A stretch of DNA of 64,000 nucleotides from Galaxea fascicularis (taxonomy: Eukaryota > Cnidaria > Anthozoa > Scleractinia > Euphylliidae), in the NCBI GenBank assembly GCA_948470475.1, contig OX419343.1, forward strand, positions 666,163 through 730,162, read 5' to 3'. Of this stretch, positions 49,201 to 59,722 are shown one piece after another (position 1 is the stretch's first letter; each line of letters opens with the position of its first letter). Below the pieces are notes generated by a model. It saw only the letters and a list, made by a program, of their open reading frames with translations, ran no database searches and was not told the DNA's origin. Position numbers and translations under genes: made by a program.

Positions 49201-52200
49201 TTTACAGAAAAAATGAGCTCTGATTGATTGACAATTAATTTCACGGGAAACAACAAGGAAGAATGGTACAGTGTATTTATATAGGAGTTTTGCTTTTCTA
49301 GCAGACAAATTTTGTTTAGTAAATGAGCCGCAATGGTTGAAGAAATTGGGGGAACAATAGCTTATTTCACAACCACATTCAAACTTAAAATGTACCTTTT
49401 TGACAGAAATGTTGTCACACCCCTTAAGATGCCATTCTGCACGATGACGATCCGCTCCATCAGAACACCTGAATGGCATCATAGGAAACAATAAAGAAAG
49501 CTTGAAATGGCTTAAAGGGTGAAGAATATTTAAAAGCTTTAGTTTTTCCTTACAGTGCTCTGTGACTGGTTCGGTCAAAACTTTGCCCACTTAAATTGCA
49601 GAATTGCAGCTATCACATGTATTTTCTTCGAGATCTCTGATCTGATTGGTTAGTTGGGTAGCTTAAATCCTCTGTTATTGGTCGGAGCAATTATCTTGGT
49701 TTGAATTTTACGATCCTGAGTAGACTGCGAGCAGTCTCTCTTTTGCTCTAAAATCTGTGCAACGAACGCAACGAACGCGATATACGAGCGGGGAATCCGC
49801 GAGCCGGTAGTTTCGTGGGCACTCGTAACAGGCGCCCACGAAACTACCGGCTCAACACCTAAGACAAGATTAGTTTTTTATTAGTTGAAGCTGTACTCCC
49901 ACCAAAAAACGTATTCCGCAGTCACGGCCATACTTGTTGTTTGGTTTGCAACAAAAGTTAGTTTATTTTAAAGGAAAAATGCAATTTATCGCTAGTTTTG
50001 TTGCACAAAAAGGGAAAGAATTAAGTTAAATGCCATTGGAACACCATCAGGCAAGTGTTTATTTCCTTGTCAGCCAACTGGACAGTTTCTTGGCACTTAA
50101 GCAAAACTGTTTTAAAGAAATTTACAACTATTATAATCAGCTGTCCATGGTCAAAAAAAGTCTGAAATGTCAACAGCGCTAATAGGAATTCTTCTTTTTT
50201 TCAGGTAAAAAGAGCTATTAACATGGCAGATGCTTGTTTACTCCCCCCACCCCACCCCCTTGAAATTCAGGGTAATATTCTTTCTATCACATAAACAAGG
50301 CCTGTGAAGAAAATGAGTAGATGTAAAAATTAGAAATAATAAGTAACAACTTTTTGATATCTTCAAGATGTCATTGTCGAGTCAAAAATGCAAAGTTTAA
50401 TTCACACACATTAGGGCCAACATGTTAATTCAAAATTCAATGTTTCCAAGTTTTGGCCTTTGAGCTGCAGGATACCCAGTCTTGGTAATTTCTGATCACC
50501 TTCCTGGAAGTGGAGTGGCTTAGGTTGGATTAATCATAAAGCACTTCAAATATCACAAACTAAGATCCACAATCAGCATGTTTTGTTTTTGTCTGTCTGG
50601 CATTATTGCACAGTTCTCTGTCCCCCCTCCTCCCCCCAACCAAACATAGTAAAAACTGACCTTTGTGTTTTGGGACACCACTGACAGCTGAATTCTGTTG
50701 CTTCGGTGAGTATCATACACTGAGAACATGAATTAGCAATAACACAACCTGGAACAGAAGCGTGGAGGACATGATGAATATGCCTGCTTACCATTTATCA
50801 CAAATTCCCAGAAATTTAGGTGGGGATGTAAATGTTTTTTTGGTTCGTCCCAATGGAAAATTCCCAGACTTACAAACGGGAGAGGTAGTCCCGTTTTCCC
50901 ATTTGGGACGTTCCCAATGGAAATTCGTTTACCATTTACAAGTTTCTCATGTTTTGTACTAGTTTCAGGCCTCTTGGTTGAAAAACTAGAACCCAGTCTA
51001 GTGCGACGCGGCAAAAAGGAAATTTTGTCAAATGGTAAACGACACATACCGTTCTTTCTGAACGAAAATTCCCAACTGAAATTTCCAGAATTTTTTGTAA
51101 ATGGTAAACAACCTATTCTCTTTCAAATGGTAAATATTTTAACGGATGAAAGCTGTCCTGCCTTTTGTTATGTCTGTTCAAAAGCATTCTTATCATTTAG
51201 GGTGTCACAGACTACAAGAAAGTTTGTGAATGGTAATGATTAACATTTTAATAAACAATGATAGTGTTAACTGTGATCAGAGTTCAGAAATATTGATGAA
51301 GAATGCGTAACTATGAATAACAAGGCTGGACTGGAACAGGTCACTAGGTATTGGTGAAAGCACCAATAAACCTTTCAGCATGCCTAAACAATTTAGAATA
51401 TGAAACGTTTTGTTATATTGGTGATTTTTTACTATGAAAATGAGCTTTAGTTAAATACTTTTAAGAGGATGAAACACCACTGCTGATCCACTGACAATAC
51501 TTTTCTTGGTGATGTTAACCTGGCTGTATATGAAGAAAACACGATGTATTTTTCGCTCAATGGGATTCAAGAAGTTTATCACAAATGCATCTGAAATGCC
51601 AACTCGCACAGGGTGATATGGTTCATAGGGAATGGATTCCACAGGAACAGGGATCTGTTAAACAAATTGAAATTAATTTCAATCAATACAAATAGGCTTA
51701 TCTACAAAATAATAATTATCTAGTTAGATCATTGTGGACATTGGCAACATCAACTCTAAATAAAAATAGTCTTTAAAAATTTCCTGTGTCCTTAATAGAT
51801 ACTCAACAATGCAATTGGGAATTTTTTTTCTTTAATATATGACAGAATTTTGAGACGATGGAAGCAGAAGGGCATGATAAGCATGTACATGTTCTTATTT
51901 GTTGTTGAATGATAGAGGCAAGTTACAGATAATCACTATTTTTATACATGCAGATGGAAAACACCACCATAGATAATATTATGACAGGTAATTTTGTGCA
52001 GGCCACATGTAGATATGTAAATCAGAGGCAATGAACTTTGATAAGTTGCTTCATTACTTTAATAAAAAATTGTTTGAAAATAAATTTCATACCTGTTGGT
52101 ATGCAAACCAGATGGTGCCATTCTTATGCAAAGTACACTGGAAGTTGAATTGGCCAACTAGGTAATTTGTAAAGCAAAAAGAAAATTCAGTTGGCAATGA

Positions 52201-52294
52201 TTACAGCAGTTCAAAACATATATCACATTACACACAACGTTTCAAACAATTTCTTACAATAATAATAATGATGATGATGATGATGATGATGATG

Positions 52295-52332
<38 letters not shown>

Positions 52333-55300
52333 CTTTCACAGACATGTTGTAGGTAAAAATGAATGTAATTTTTACCTACAATATAGACAAGTTAACACTG
52401 TTAAGCCAGTGGCTTATAAATAAGGGCAAATGCAAATAAGACAACTTCTTACTAAAACACTATGCTGTTAATGAAAATTAAAAATTAATTATAACTCTTA
52501 AACTGTAATAATTCTTAAAGAATATTTGAACAAAAATTCAATTAATACATTATAAATATTGCACATCTAACAGTAAATAAACTCTTTGTCATTAAAAGTC
52601 GTAGTGGATCAAAGTGCATGGCATTACCATATGTTTTATTGTGAAGTGAAACATTCAACCACTGTACTGTGAGTCGTGTTCCTGCAACAAAAAAATGAAA
52701 TAAATTAGAGCATACATGAAAGTACGACCTAATGTTTTGTCATTGTGTGAATCCAAAAAGTGACTGATTTGAGTTCAACATTTTCATTATGCAGCAACCA
52801 ATCAGAAGTGCCATGAAACCACAAACTAATTACTGTTACAGTTTGTGGTTTAGTTTTGTCATGCATGATTGGCTTTATTTACTTGAAATGGTTTTTGGAT
52901 TTTCACAACAAAATGCTCATTAAAAACATGTACAGTGAAATTGTACCTCAGTCATTTTAAAGACAAAATTGTACAAAACTAGTTAACATTGGAAATAGGT
53001 CAAGATGAATTTTGAGGTTAAAATGATTTCAGTCTACTGTAGGTTGAAATCAATCCCCTTTGTTCCCTTACCTTAAACGCTGTAACTACTCACGGTTCAT
53101 GAATAATAGTTATTAGGGTTAGTTGACAAAGGAACTTGTGAATCAAACTTGGTTGAAATCATTTGAACCTGAATTTCATTTTGACCTACAACAGATATAT
53201 TTTGTGACAAGTTTTGTGACTTATTCTTTGTTATATAATCTTCTATAGTGATCCTGTCAATCAAGCATTGTATGCGTCATCGCTCAAGCATGTGCTGGGA
53301 CAGTCATGAACAGGTCTGGTCTGGCGGTTTCAGGCTGAGCTTGTGACGTGGTGTCACATTGTTATTTCAATAAATCTGAACCTTCATTGGCTGTTTCTAG
53401 CATACTTGAACAAAAAATGCAAAGCTGGAAGCTGGCAGAGTCAACTCAGGCTAATTGGGCTGTTTGTGCTGGCTACCTGTTTAAGTTTTTTTTTCTCTTA
53501 ACCAGTGTAATAATCTTCAGTTATTGTTAAGCCTATTTACTGGCTGCCTTTTCCAATTTTGCCAGTTCCCAAGTTACACTGGAAACTACCACAGTACTTT
53601 TATGAACTGTTGTTGGAACAACCTATTATTATCAGTTTTATTTCAGTGTGGTTTGCTTTATAGGTCCCTTGATGGTTTACGCATCTTAGCTTTAGTATTT
53701 TTACTAAGTACTGTAATCTTTGTCACCCCATAGCTTTAAAGATCCAGTAATGCCCATTATGCTTCAAGTGCCTCTGTATGTTAATGTTTTGGTTTTCACA
53801 GGAGCAAGGTGTCTATTGTTTTCGAGTACACAGTGCATAATGGGCAATACTGGGTCTTTAAAGCTGATCACATGTTCTCACCATCATCCAGGGTAAGAAC
53901 TGTTGAATTTGTTGAATTTGCATCTTGTTTAGAACTGAAGTAGGCCATGAGTGGAGCCAAGTATTGCACATCTGTTATCAAGGAAGTGTAATGGTCATCC
54001 ATGTAAAGAAAACCTAAAATGAAATATGCAAAAAATGGAAGTAAATGCTGGTGTAGTGTTTACAGAGCTTCAGGCAAGTGGACTGCCTTCAGATAAAGGT
54101 TCCAATGTTCTGTGAGTCACATTTCTTTTTTAATATGTGTACTGCCCTGACCAGTTACGTCTTAATTAATTGAAACCAGTGGGTGCCTTTGTGTCTAAGT
54201 ATGTGGTCTCAGCAATGCAGTTTCTCCACAAGGGCACAACAATCTGCATGGACAGTTTACGTATCTTATTGCAACTCCCAGTTATTTACTCACTGGGAAA
54301 ACATATGGTGACTGCATTGATGTTTGCTATACCAACACTATGGAACATGTTAACATTTTGATGCTTGAAATACAAACATACATACATAGCTCTCTAGAAA
54401 GGGCTGTTTCATTATACAGCTGTAACAGTAAAATTAAAAGTAAGAGAAAAACAGTGCTTGTGCAATCAACATGTTTAAGATGTTAATCAATGGTTGAAAC
54501 ATCAATTTTCTTTGAATTGTTAGTTTTCAACACAACTAAAAAAAGCACATTTTTTATTTAAAGTATAATTTCTTGAGAAATGAGAGTTACCTCCAGTTGT
54601 AAGCACCACACTGTTAAGATAGTGTCCATAGTAGGGAAATCTGAAACTCAGCTGCAGTGTCTTTGAAATCACAAAGAAAAATCATACTGAAATGTCTTAA
54701 GTCAGATAAATATTACCACCAAAAATTACTAAAGGAAAAGTTACAACGCCACAACACAAAAGGTACAAATAATTTAATAATTTAAATAATAATCAATTAC
54801 TTAATTAAATCATGATTATTTTTATTTGAAGTGCCCCTAACCTCATTTTTTTTATTTAGCAGGTGTCAAATTTCACCAATATATACTTTACATTAAGTCC
54901 TTAAGATTTCACTTCTAGCAGGCTGCACAAGTTGTTTGACTCCCATTACCACGCTAGTATTAAAGGCAGAGGTTTATCCCTGAGATGACTTCACAAACTG
55001 TTTTGAAATTCCATTCTAGTTTTAAAAGAATGTTTGCATTGCAAAACAGTTTGTGATGTCATCTCGGGGATAGACCCATGGCTCTCACTAGCTTCAAGGT
55101 TGTGGGTCAAATTACTTGTGGTTTTGTTAAAAGTAAAATTTTGAAGTGAAAATGGCATAATAATTATTTTGTCATTTTAAAATCTCTCCACCTACATAGC
55201 AAAATCTCAGTAAAGAAAAATGTTTGGGGTTAAAGGGCACTTTAATTTGTATACTAGGTAATCACATGATTCCGAGTGCAATTTGGAATAAATAAGCACA

Positions 55301-55368
55301 AGTAAATTTTTTCAAAGACCAACAAAATTGCACGAGCCAGTAGGGCGAGTGCAATTTGTGGTCTTTGA

Positions 55369-55416
<48 letters not shown>

Positions 55417-58400
55417 GTGATTACTTATAATAATGCACTTGAAAAAATAGACTACTTATAAAGCTTCAAGCCCATACATTGACTACTGAGGTACGCAGAA
55501 GGCATTGCCCTCGATCTTCTGAAACTTGGAGAAGCTTCGAAAATATCCGGAGATCACCGGAAGTGTTCGGTAATCTTCGGTAGTGTTCGGGCAATCTTCG
55601 GTAATCTTCGGAAGTGTTCGGGTGATCGTCGGGAATCGTCGGAAACATTTGGGTGATCTTCGGAAGTGTTCGGCGATCTTCGGAAATCTTCGTGTGGTCT
55701 TCGGAAATCTTCGGAAGGTTTCGCACGATATTCGGCGGTCTTCGAAATACATCGGTTGGTCTTCGGAAGTCTTCGTTTTAACTTCGGAAATCTTCGTTGT
55801 AATTTGCATTCGTGTTACACTTTTGCACTGGTGTTACACTTAAACTGCACTGCTCTCAGCCAATCACAATCGAGTAATTTTTTCAAGTGTATTATTAGCT
55901 GTCAAATAAATACTTACTAGTCTTCGTAAAAAGTGGTTTGACAGATGAGTCTGCACTTTTGTCCTAGGATCTGCTTGAATATCAATCCAATACCTTTGGC
56001 CATCTTGAATGATCTCAGACACATAATATTTATGATTTACCTGAAACAAAATGGCACAGCTTGAAGATTAAATTATACACCATACTGGATAAGCTTATTA
56101 GCATTACCTCAAAATTTACTATGAATCTTTCTTTATTAATTATCACACACTGGTGCAATAAATGTAGGTACTACTTCATTCAAAGCAACCACTTGCTTGA
56201 GTCTGTAAATGACTGAGATTACTGTCCCAATTGCCTATCATAATTCAGTCAAAGAGCACCCAACCAGTACGTGGAAGGTATTGGGCTTGGTTCTGTTGGA
56301 AAATCAAGGTTATCCCTTTATGCTGGAGGCATGCAATGAAACGATGATACCGGTATAAACAGCAACTTTGCATCAACTAAAAGTTACGGGAATGAGAATG
56401 ATCTCAAGAATTCACCTTCACTTTCAAGCCAACCACTTTCATATACATAATATTTAAGAGCACTTGCCTTCCACCAATATGTCCCAGGTTTGATTCTCGG
56501 ACTCAGCGTCTCTTATGTGGGTTGAGTTTGTTGGCTCTCTACTCTGCTACGAGAGGTTTTTCTCTGGGTACTCCGGTTTTCCCCTCTCAACAAAAACCAG
56601 TATTTGATTTGATTTCATTTGATTTGTAACAGATTTCAGGGCCGCAAGTATATTAGTTCATGGCTATTACATGCTACCCTGACTAAATAAAGTTATTGTT
56701 ATTATTATTATTATTATTTACCCTGGGTGAACTATTTTGTGAGTTCCACACATTGAACTTGGTGAGTCACAAAGCTTTGACGCCAAACTGTAAACAAACT
56801 GTACTGTGCTTCCAATGCTTAAACTTCCAAACCTATACTTATACATATAATAACTTTACCATACATTGAAAAACTGTTACACATTGACTAACAACAGGCA
56901 AAACAAAACCTGAGCCAATACCAAGTGGAAAACAATGCGTGCAATTCCCTAACGGAATCACATGACCAGAACTGGAACTTAAACAGGAGCCACATATTTT
57001 TCCACATACTTCTTTGAAAAGTTTTACCAGTCACAGATCACAAACTTGTCTCGGGTCGATGACCAGGGGCCCGTTTTTCAAAAGTCGTGAAAATGTTTCG
57101 GGCCCAAAAATTCCATTTGTATAACTGCTATCCGCTCATTCTAAAAAGGTGGTCTTTTACCATGATTTTAAGGTACAAAAGGGCAAATTTGTTGCTTAAT
57201 TTTATGGCTGGAAATGTCTTCGTTTTTAAGATACAAAGGAAATTATGGCACCCAAAATACTCCCTAAAAGTTTCGGGAGTTTCGAGAAATGCGTGCCAGG
57301 GGTGATGAGTTTTCTCACCTCAGCAGGTAGAGTAACCCTGGCAAGAGGGAATCTCTTTTTCTAAATTAAAGGCATGTATTAGAATAAAAAAGTTTCTCAT
57401 TTTTAAACAAATTTATTTCAAGGAAGTAAATTTTGAAAGTCAGCATTAGCCATGCTGTGGCTAGATACAGCCAGCAATATATTCAAATATGACACTTATT
57501 CTGAGTTACCTGAAACATTGACTTCACATTTACCAATCCTGATCGACTCGCGAGTCCTTGCTTCTTATTTGTTTTAATAAAAGATGGGCAAATGAGTAAT
57601 AATAATAATTTATTACTTCTTAAGCTTAAATTAGCATGTGAATATGATCAAATGTGCCTTACAGTACTAAGCTTTACAATTATTCAAAATCTTAACAATT
57701 TTAAATTCTTTACCGTTCTTAAATCAAACCAAATCAAATCAAATGTTGGTTTTTGGAGAGAAGGGAAAACCGGAGTACCTGGAGAAAAACCTCTCAGAGC
57801 TGAGTAGAGAACCAACAAACTCAGCCCACATACGACACCAAGTCCGGCAACACAGGACACATTGGTGGAAGGCGAACAGTCTCACCACTGTGCCAAACCT
57901 GCTCCTCTGAGTATTTGTAAGATGCATTATGAATTATTAAGTAGGGTCAACCTTGTCTTGGTTACACAATCAATAATTTTCTTATATACAAATGATCAGA
58001 GCATCATTGAAATGATCAGAGATGTGCCAGGTACACAAGACAAAAAAGCCCTTCTACTTTTTTATTTCATTGATTAGTGTTTTACATATCATATTCTCAA
58101 TAACATTTTGACATGGCTAGACATGTACTGCTGATATTAATTCCTGAACCTTAACTACAGTAGCTGTTGCCACCCCAACACTGACCACATCGATGTGAGA
58201 TCAACATTAGAGTCACGAAAATTTTAGCCAAAAATTGATGCCATTACAATATGCTCAACATTTCTTGGCACGTAGCAAAAATTTTAGATATGACTGACCT
58301 TTTCAGTACAGTTTGTTGTGGAATTGCAGGAGGCCATGTTCCCATCAACATTTCTCCTAGACAGGTGATGACGCACACTGTCAATAAATGTACTTCCTGA

Positions 58401-59033
58401 TCTGTCTTCGTGATCTTGTTCATAGCCGTGGTTAATGCCTGCACACGAAAATGTAAAATAACTTATTGCTATTTATATAATAAATAGGAAAATGAAACGT
58501 ACGTGCAAGTACTGTACGACTTATTGTAAGTTTTTAAAACAAAAGTTTGCTGTCGTCTTGAGCGAGAACAAAAACAAAAATAAATCCTGTAAAAATAAGA
58601 CGGCTCAGTAAAAATGTTACACCTGAAGACTCGCTGAATGTTTAGACTCTACTTGGCAACAAGTCTACTGAATGCTTAGTTGAAATCTTTTTGACAATAA
58701 CTCACGTTCAAAAAGCAAACGAAACACAGAGGTTCTAAAAGTCGAAAAACACTTAGTCAGCGCTGTTTATACGCACGAACTTTAGTTAAGCTTACCTACG
58801 TGTATGACTTGAAAACAGTTTTGCCGTAAACTAGCTGAAGAGCTCAGGGTACACTTTCGCTTAAACATAATTTACAGAATTTGTTTTTAAATATAAATAA
58901 GCTGATTTTTAGAAACAGTATTAATTCATAAGCTTACATCTGTATACTAACGATTACCTTTCTGACCTTTGCATTCGAGGATGAAACATGGGAGAAAAGC
59001 TCCGAAACATAGGAACACGACAAGAAGCTTCAT
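46248..59033 (-). CDS. PLXDC: Plexin domain-containing protein C (PLXDC/TEM7 family), 12 exons
   Basis: Predicted type I membrane receptor. Exons in transcript order: 59033-58958, 58438-58299, 56040-55918, 54660-54591, 54013-53882, 52681-52628, 52157-52093, 51654-51459, 50748-50661, 49468-49396, 48123-47902, 46349-46248; 446 residues, GT-AG junctions, all phases fit and equal to those of B. The signal peptide is residues 1-20 (MKLLVVFLCFGAFLPCFILE). SRR at 52-54 precedes the NVDGN sequence shared with B. Core motifs are FRFPYYGHY (about 119-127), QYLAPLMAYFSS and HPVRVGISDAFV; the PSI module at about 286-330 ends RCSDGADRHRAEW. A Thr/Ser/Arg linker leads to a membrane span at about 374-397, then RHPTSKSG and a 46-residue tail starting LFLIDATRLPREL, nearly the same as B. 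It starts head to head with TATDN1, 690 bp apart. The ligand is unknown. Confidence 0.94.
48557..49018. repeat. TIR element with 30-bp-spaced CGTGA dyads
   Basis: The ends GGCCGTAAGGGGG and the complement (a C-tract followed by TTACGGCC) bound 462 bp. Paired CGTGA motifs start near 48596, 48626, 48651, 48681 and again at 48917, 48947 and 48977. The right end contains an 18-base C run. No coding capacity. It lies in PLXDC-C intron 10. Confidence 0.7.
49801..49853. repeat. Perfect 20-bp-arm hairpin
   Basis: GAGCCGGTAGTTTCGTGGGC is exactly complemented after a 13-nt loop. It lies in PLXDC-C intron 9. Confidence 0.85.
50786..51113. repeat. GTTTACCATTT inverted-end element, copy 2
   Basis: An inverted copy of the element at 42891-43310 without the nested hairpin. 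In transcript sense its end is only about 38 bp upstream of the splice acceptor of PLXDC-C exon 9 (50748-50661), so it may include the branch-point region. Confidence 0.75.
52260..52332. repeat. AAT/GAT trinucleotide microsatellite
   Basis: Seven GAT units followed by about 13 AAT units, in PLXDC-C intron 6. Confidence 0.9.
53733..53864. repeat. 132-bp MITE with 30-bp TIRs
   Basis: GCTTTAAAGATCCAGTAATG and the reversed right end GCTTTAAAGACCCAGTATTG, both continuing CCCATTATGC, match at 28 of 30 positions. It ends 18 bp from PLXDC-C exon 5 (53882-54013), on its splice-donor side. Confidence 0.85.
54966..55085. repeat. 120-bp palindromic MITE
   Basis: The arms share GAGATGAC(T/A)TCACAAACTG followed by TTTTG in opposite senses. 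It lies in PLXDC-C intron 3. Confidence 0.75.
55257..55426. repeat. 170-bp palindromic MITE
   Basis: The arms share TTTGGAATAAATAAGCAC and AGTAAATTTTTTCAAAGACC in opposite senses; the outer ends are GTAATCACATGAT and its complement. It directly abuts the minisatellite-bearing element that follows. Confidence 0.85.
55429..55897. repeat. Inverted-end element containing a TCTTCGG minisatellite
   Basis: The ends TAATAATGCACTTGAAAAAAT and, reversed, TAATACACTTGAAAAAAT bound about 470 bp. Roughly 290 bp inside (55513-55800) is a degenerate minisatellite of 11- to 12-bp units of the type GGAAATCTTC and GGAAGTGTTC. Overlapping open frames in it are low-complexity artefacts. It ends 21 bp from PLXDC-C exon 3 (55918-56040), on its splice-donor side. 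Confidence 0.75.
56455..56715 (+). mobile_element. tRNA-headed SINE, family 4, copy 2
   Basis: Has a B-box-like GGTTTGATTCTC, body GAGGTTTTTCTCTGGGTAC, and an AAATAAAGTTATTGTTATT tail. It lies in PLXDC-C intron 2. Confidence 0.8.
57725..57915 (-). mobile_element. tRNA-headed SINE, family 4, copy 3
   Basis: On minus: head near 57915-57850, body with GAGGTTTTTCTCCAGGTAC and an AATCAAATCAAA-type tail edge. It lies in PLXDC-C intron 2. Confidence 0.8.
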
Positions 59034-59722
59034 ATTACGAACGTGGAAGTTCGAAGTCGCCGTATTTGTCGTTATGCAATGTATGTTATGTCATGCGGTA
59101 CTGTGTACACACGAGATTATGCATGTTTAATTATGATAATGAATCCACTGATACTTGGCGACATGAAAACAAAATATTAGTCAGGCAACAGATGGGCGTG
59201 CTTGATATTTGACCCGTCATCATGACTGAATTGGGGGTCTGAATTCCACGGGAGATAAAATTAGCAGCAAGAAGGGCAAGATTCTCGCACAGCCCCATAC
59301 ATATTAAAATTTACACATGCAGCTCAATTCGTTTCCGGAAACAGAGCTGTATAACTAAGCGTAATGTATGGGGCGGAAATCTTTCCGCAAAAACAACTTG
59401 AAGTAATTTTAATTTAAGCTTAAGCTTTTTTAAGCTTAAACTTATATCAAAACGTGTGTATTGGAGTTTTTTGTACAAACATTCTGAAAGAAACAAATAA
59501 ACGTGGAAGATTAATATGGATTGAGGGGCTGGCGAAAACAACATTTTTGAGTAAACTGTAAAGAAACTTACCGCCAAGAAGACAAGCTACTGCAAGAGAG
59601 TGCAAGAGTTATTTCTCACACTACCTCCATCTCTCCCGCGCTCTCTGAGGATACTTAGTCAGTGGTACCTACCGAAAATCAATAATCTGTCGTGTAATCC
59701 AACACATTGAATCCCCTCACAA
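59034..59722. promoter_or_regulatory. Divergent intergenic region, PLXDC-C and TATDN1 promoters
   Basis: Only 689 bp separate the two start codons, so both promoters and 5' UTRs must lie here or the region is a shared bidirectional promoter. A near-palindrome around TTAAGCTTAAGCTT lies at about 59411-59450. No clear TATA box or initiator can be assigned. Confidence 0.5.

Noticed and set aside
54170..54361. 63-codon plus-strand frame inside PLXDC-C intron 4
   Set aside because: It is intronic, lies on the strand opposite the gene, has no domain and has typical chance length.
55466..55920. Overlapping repetitive frames (KISEDRRTLPK-type and its antisense)
   Set aside because: They are six-frame readings of a minisatellite within an inverted-repeat element.
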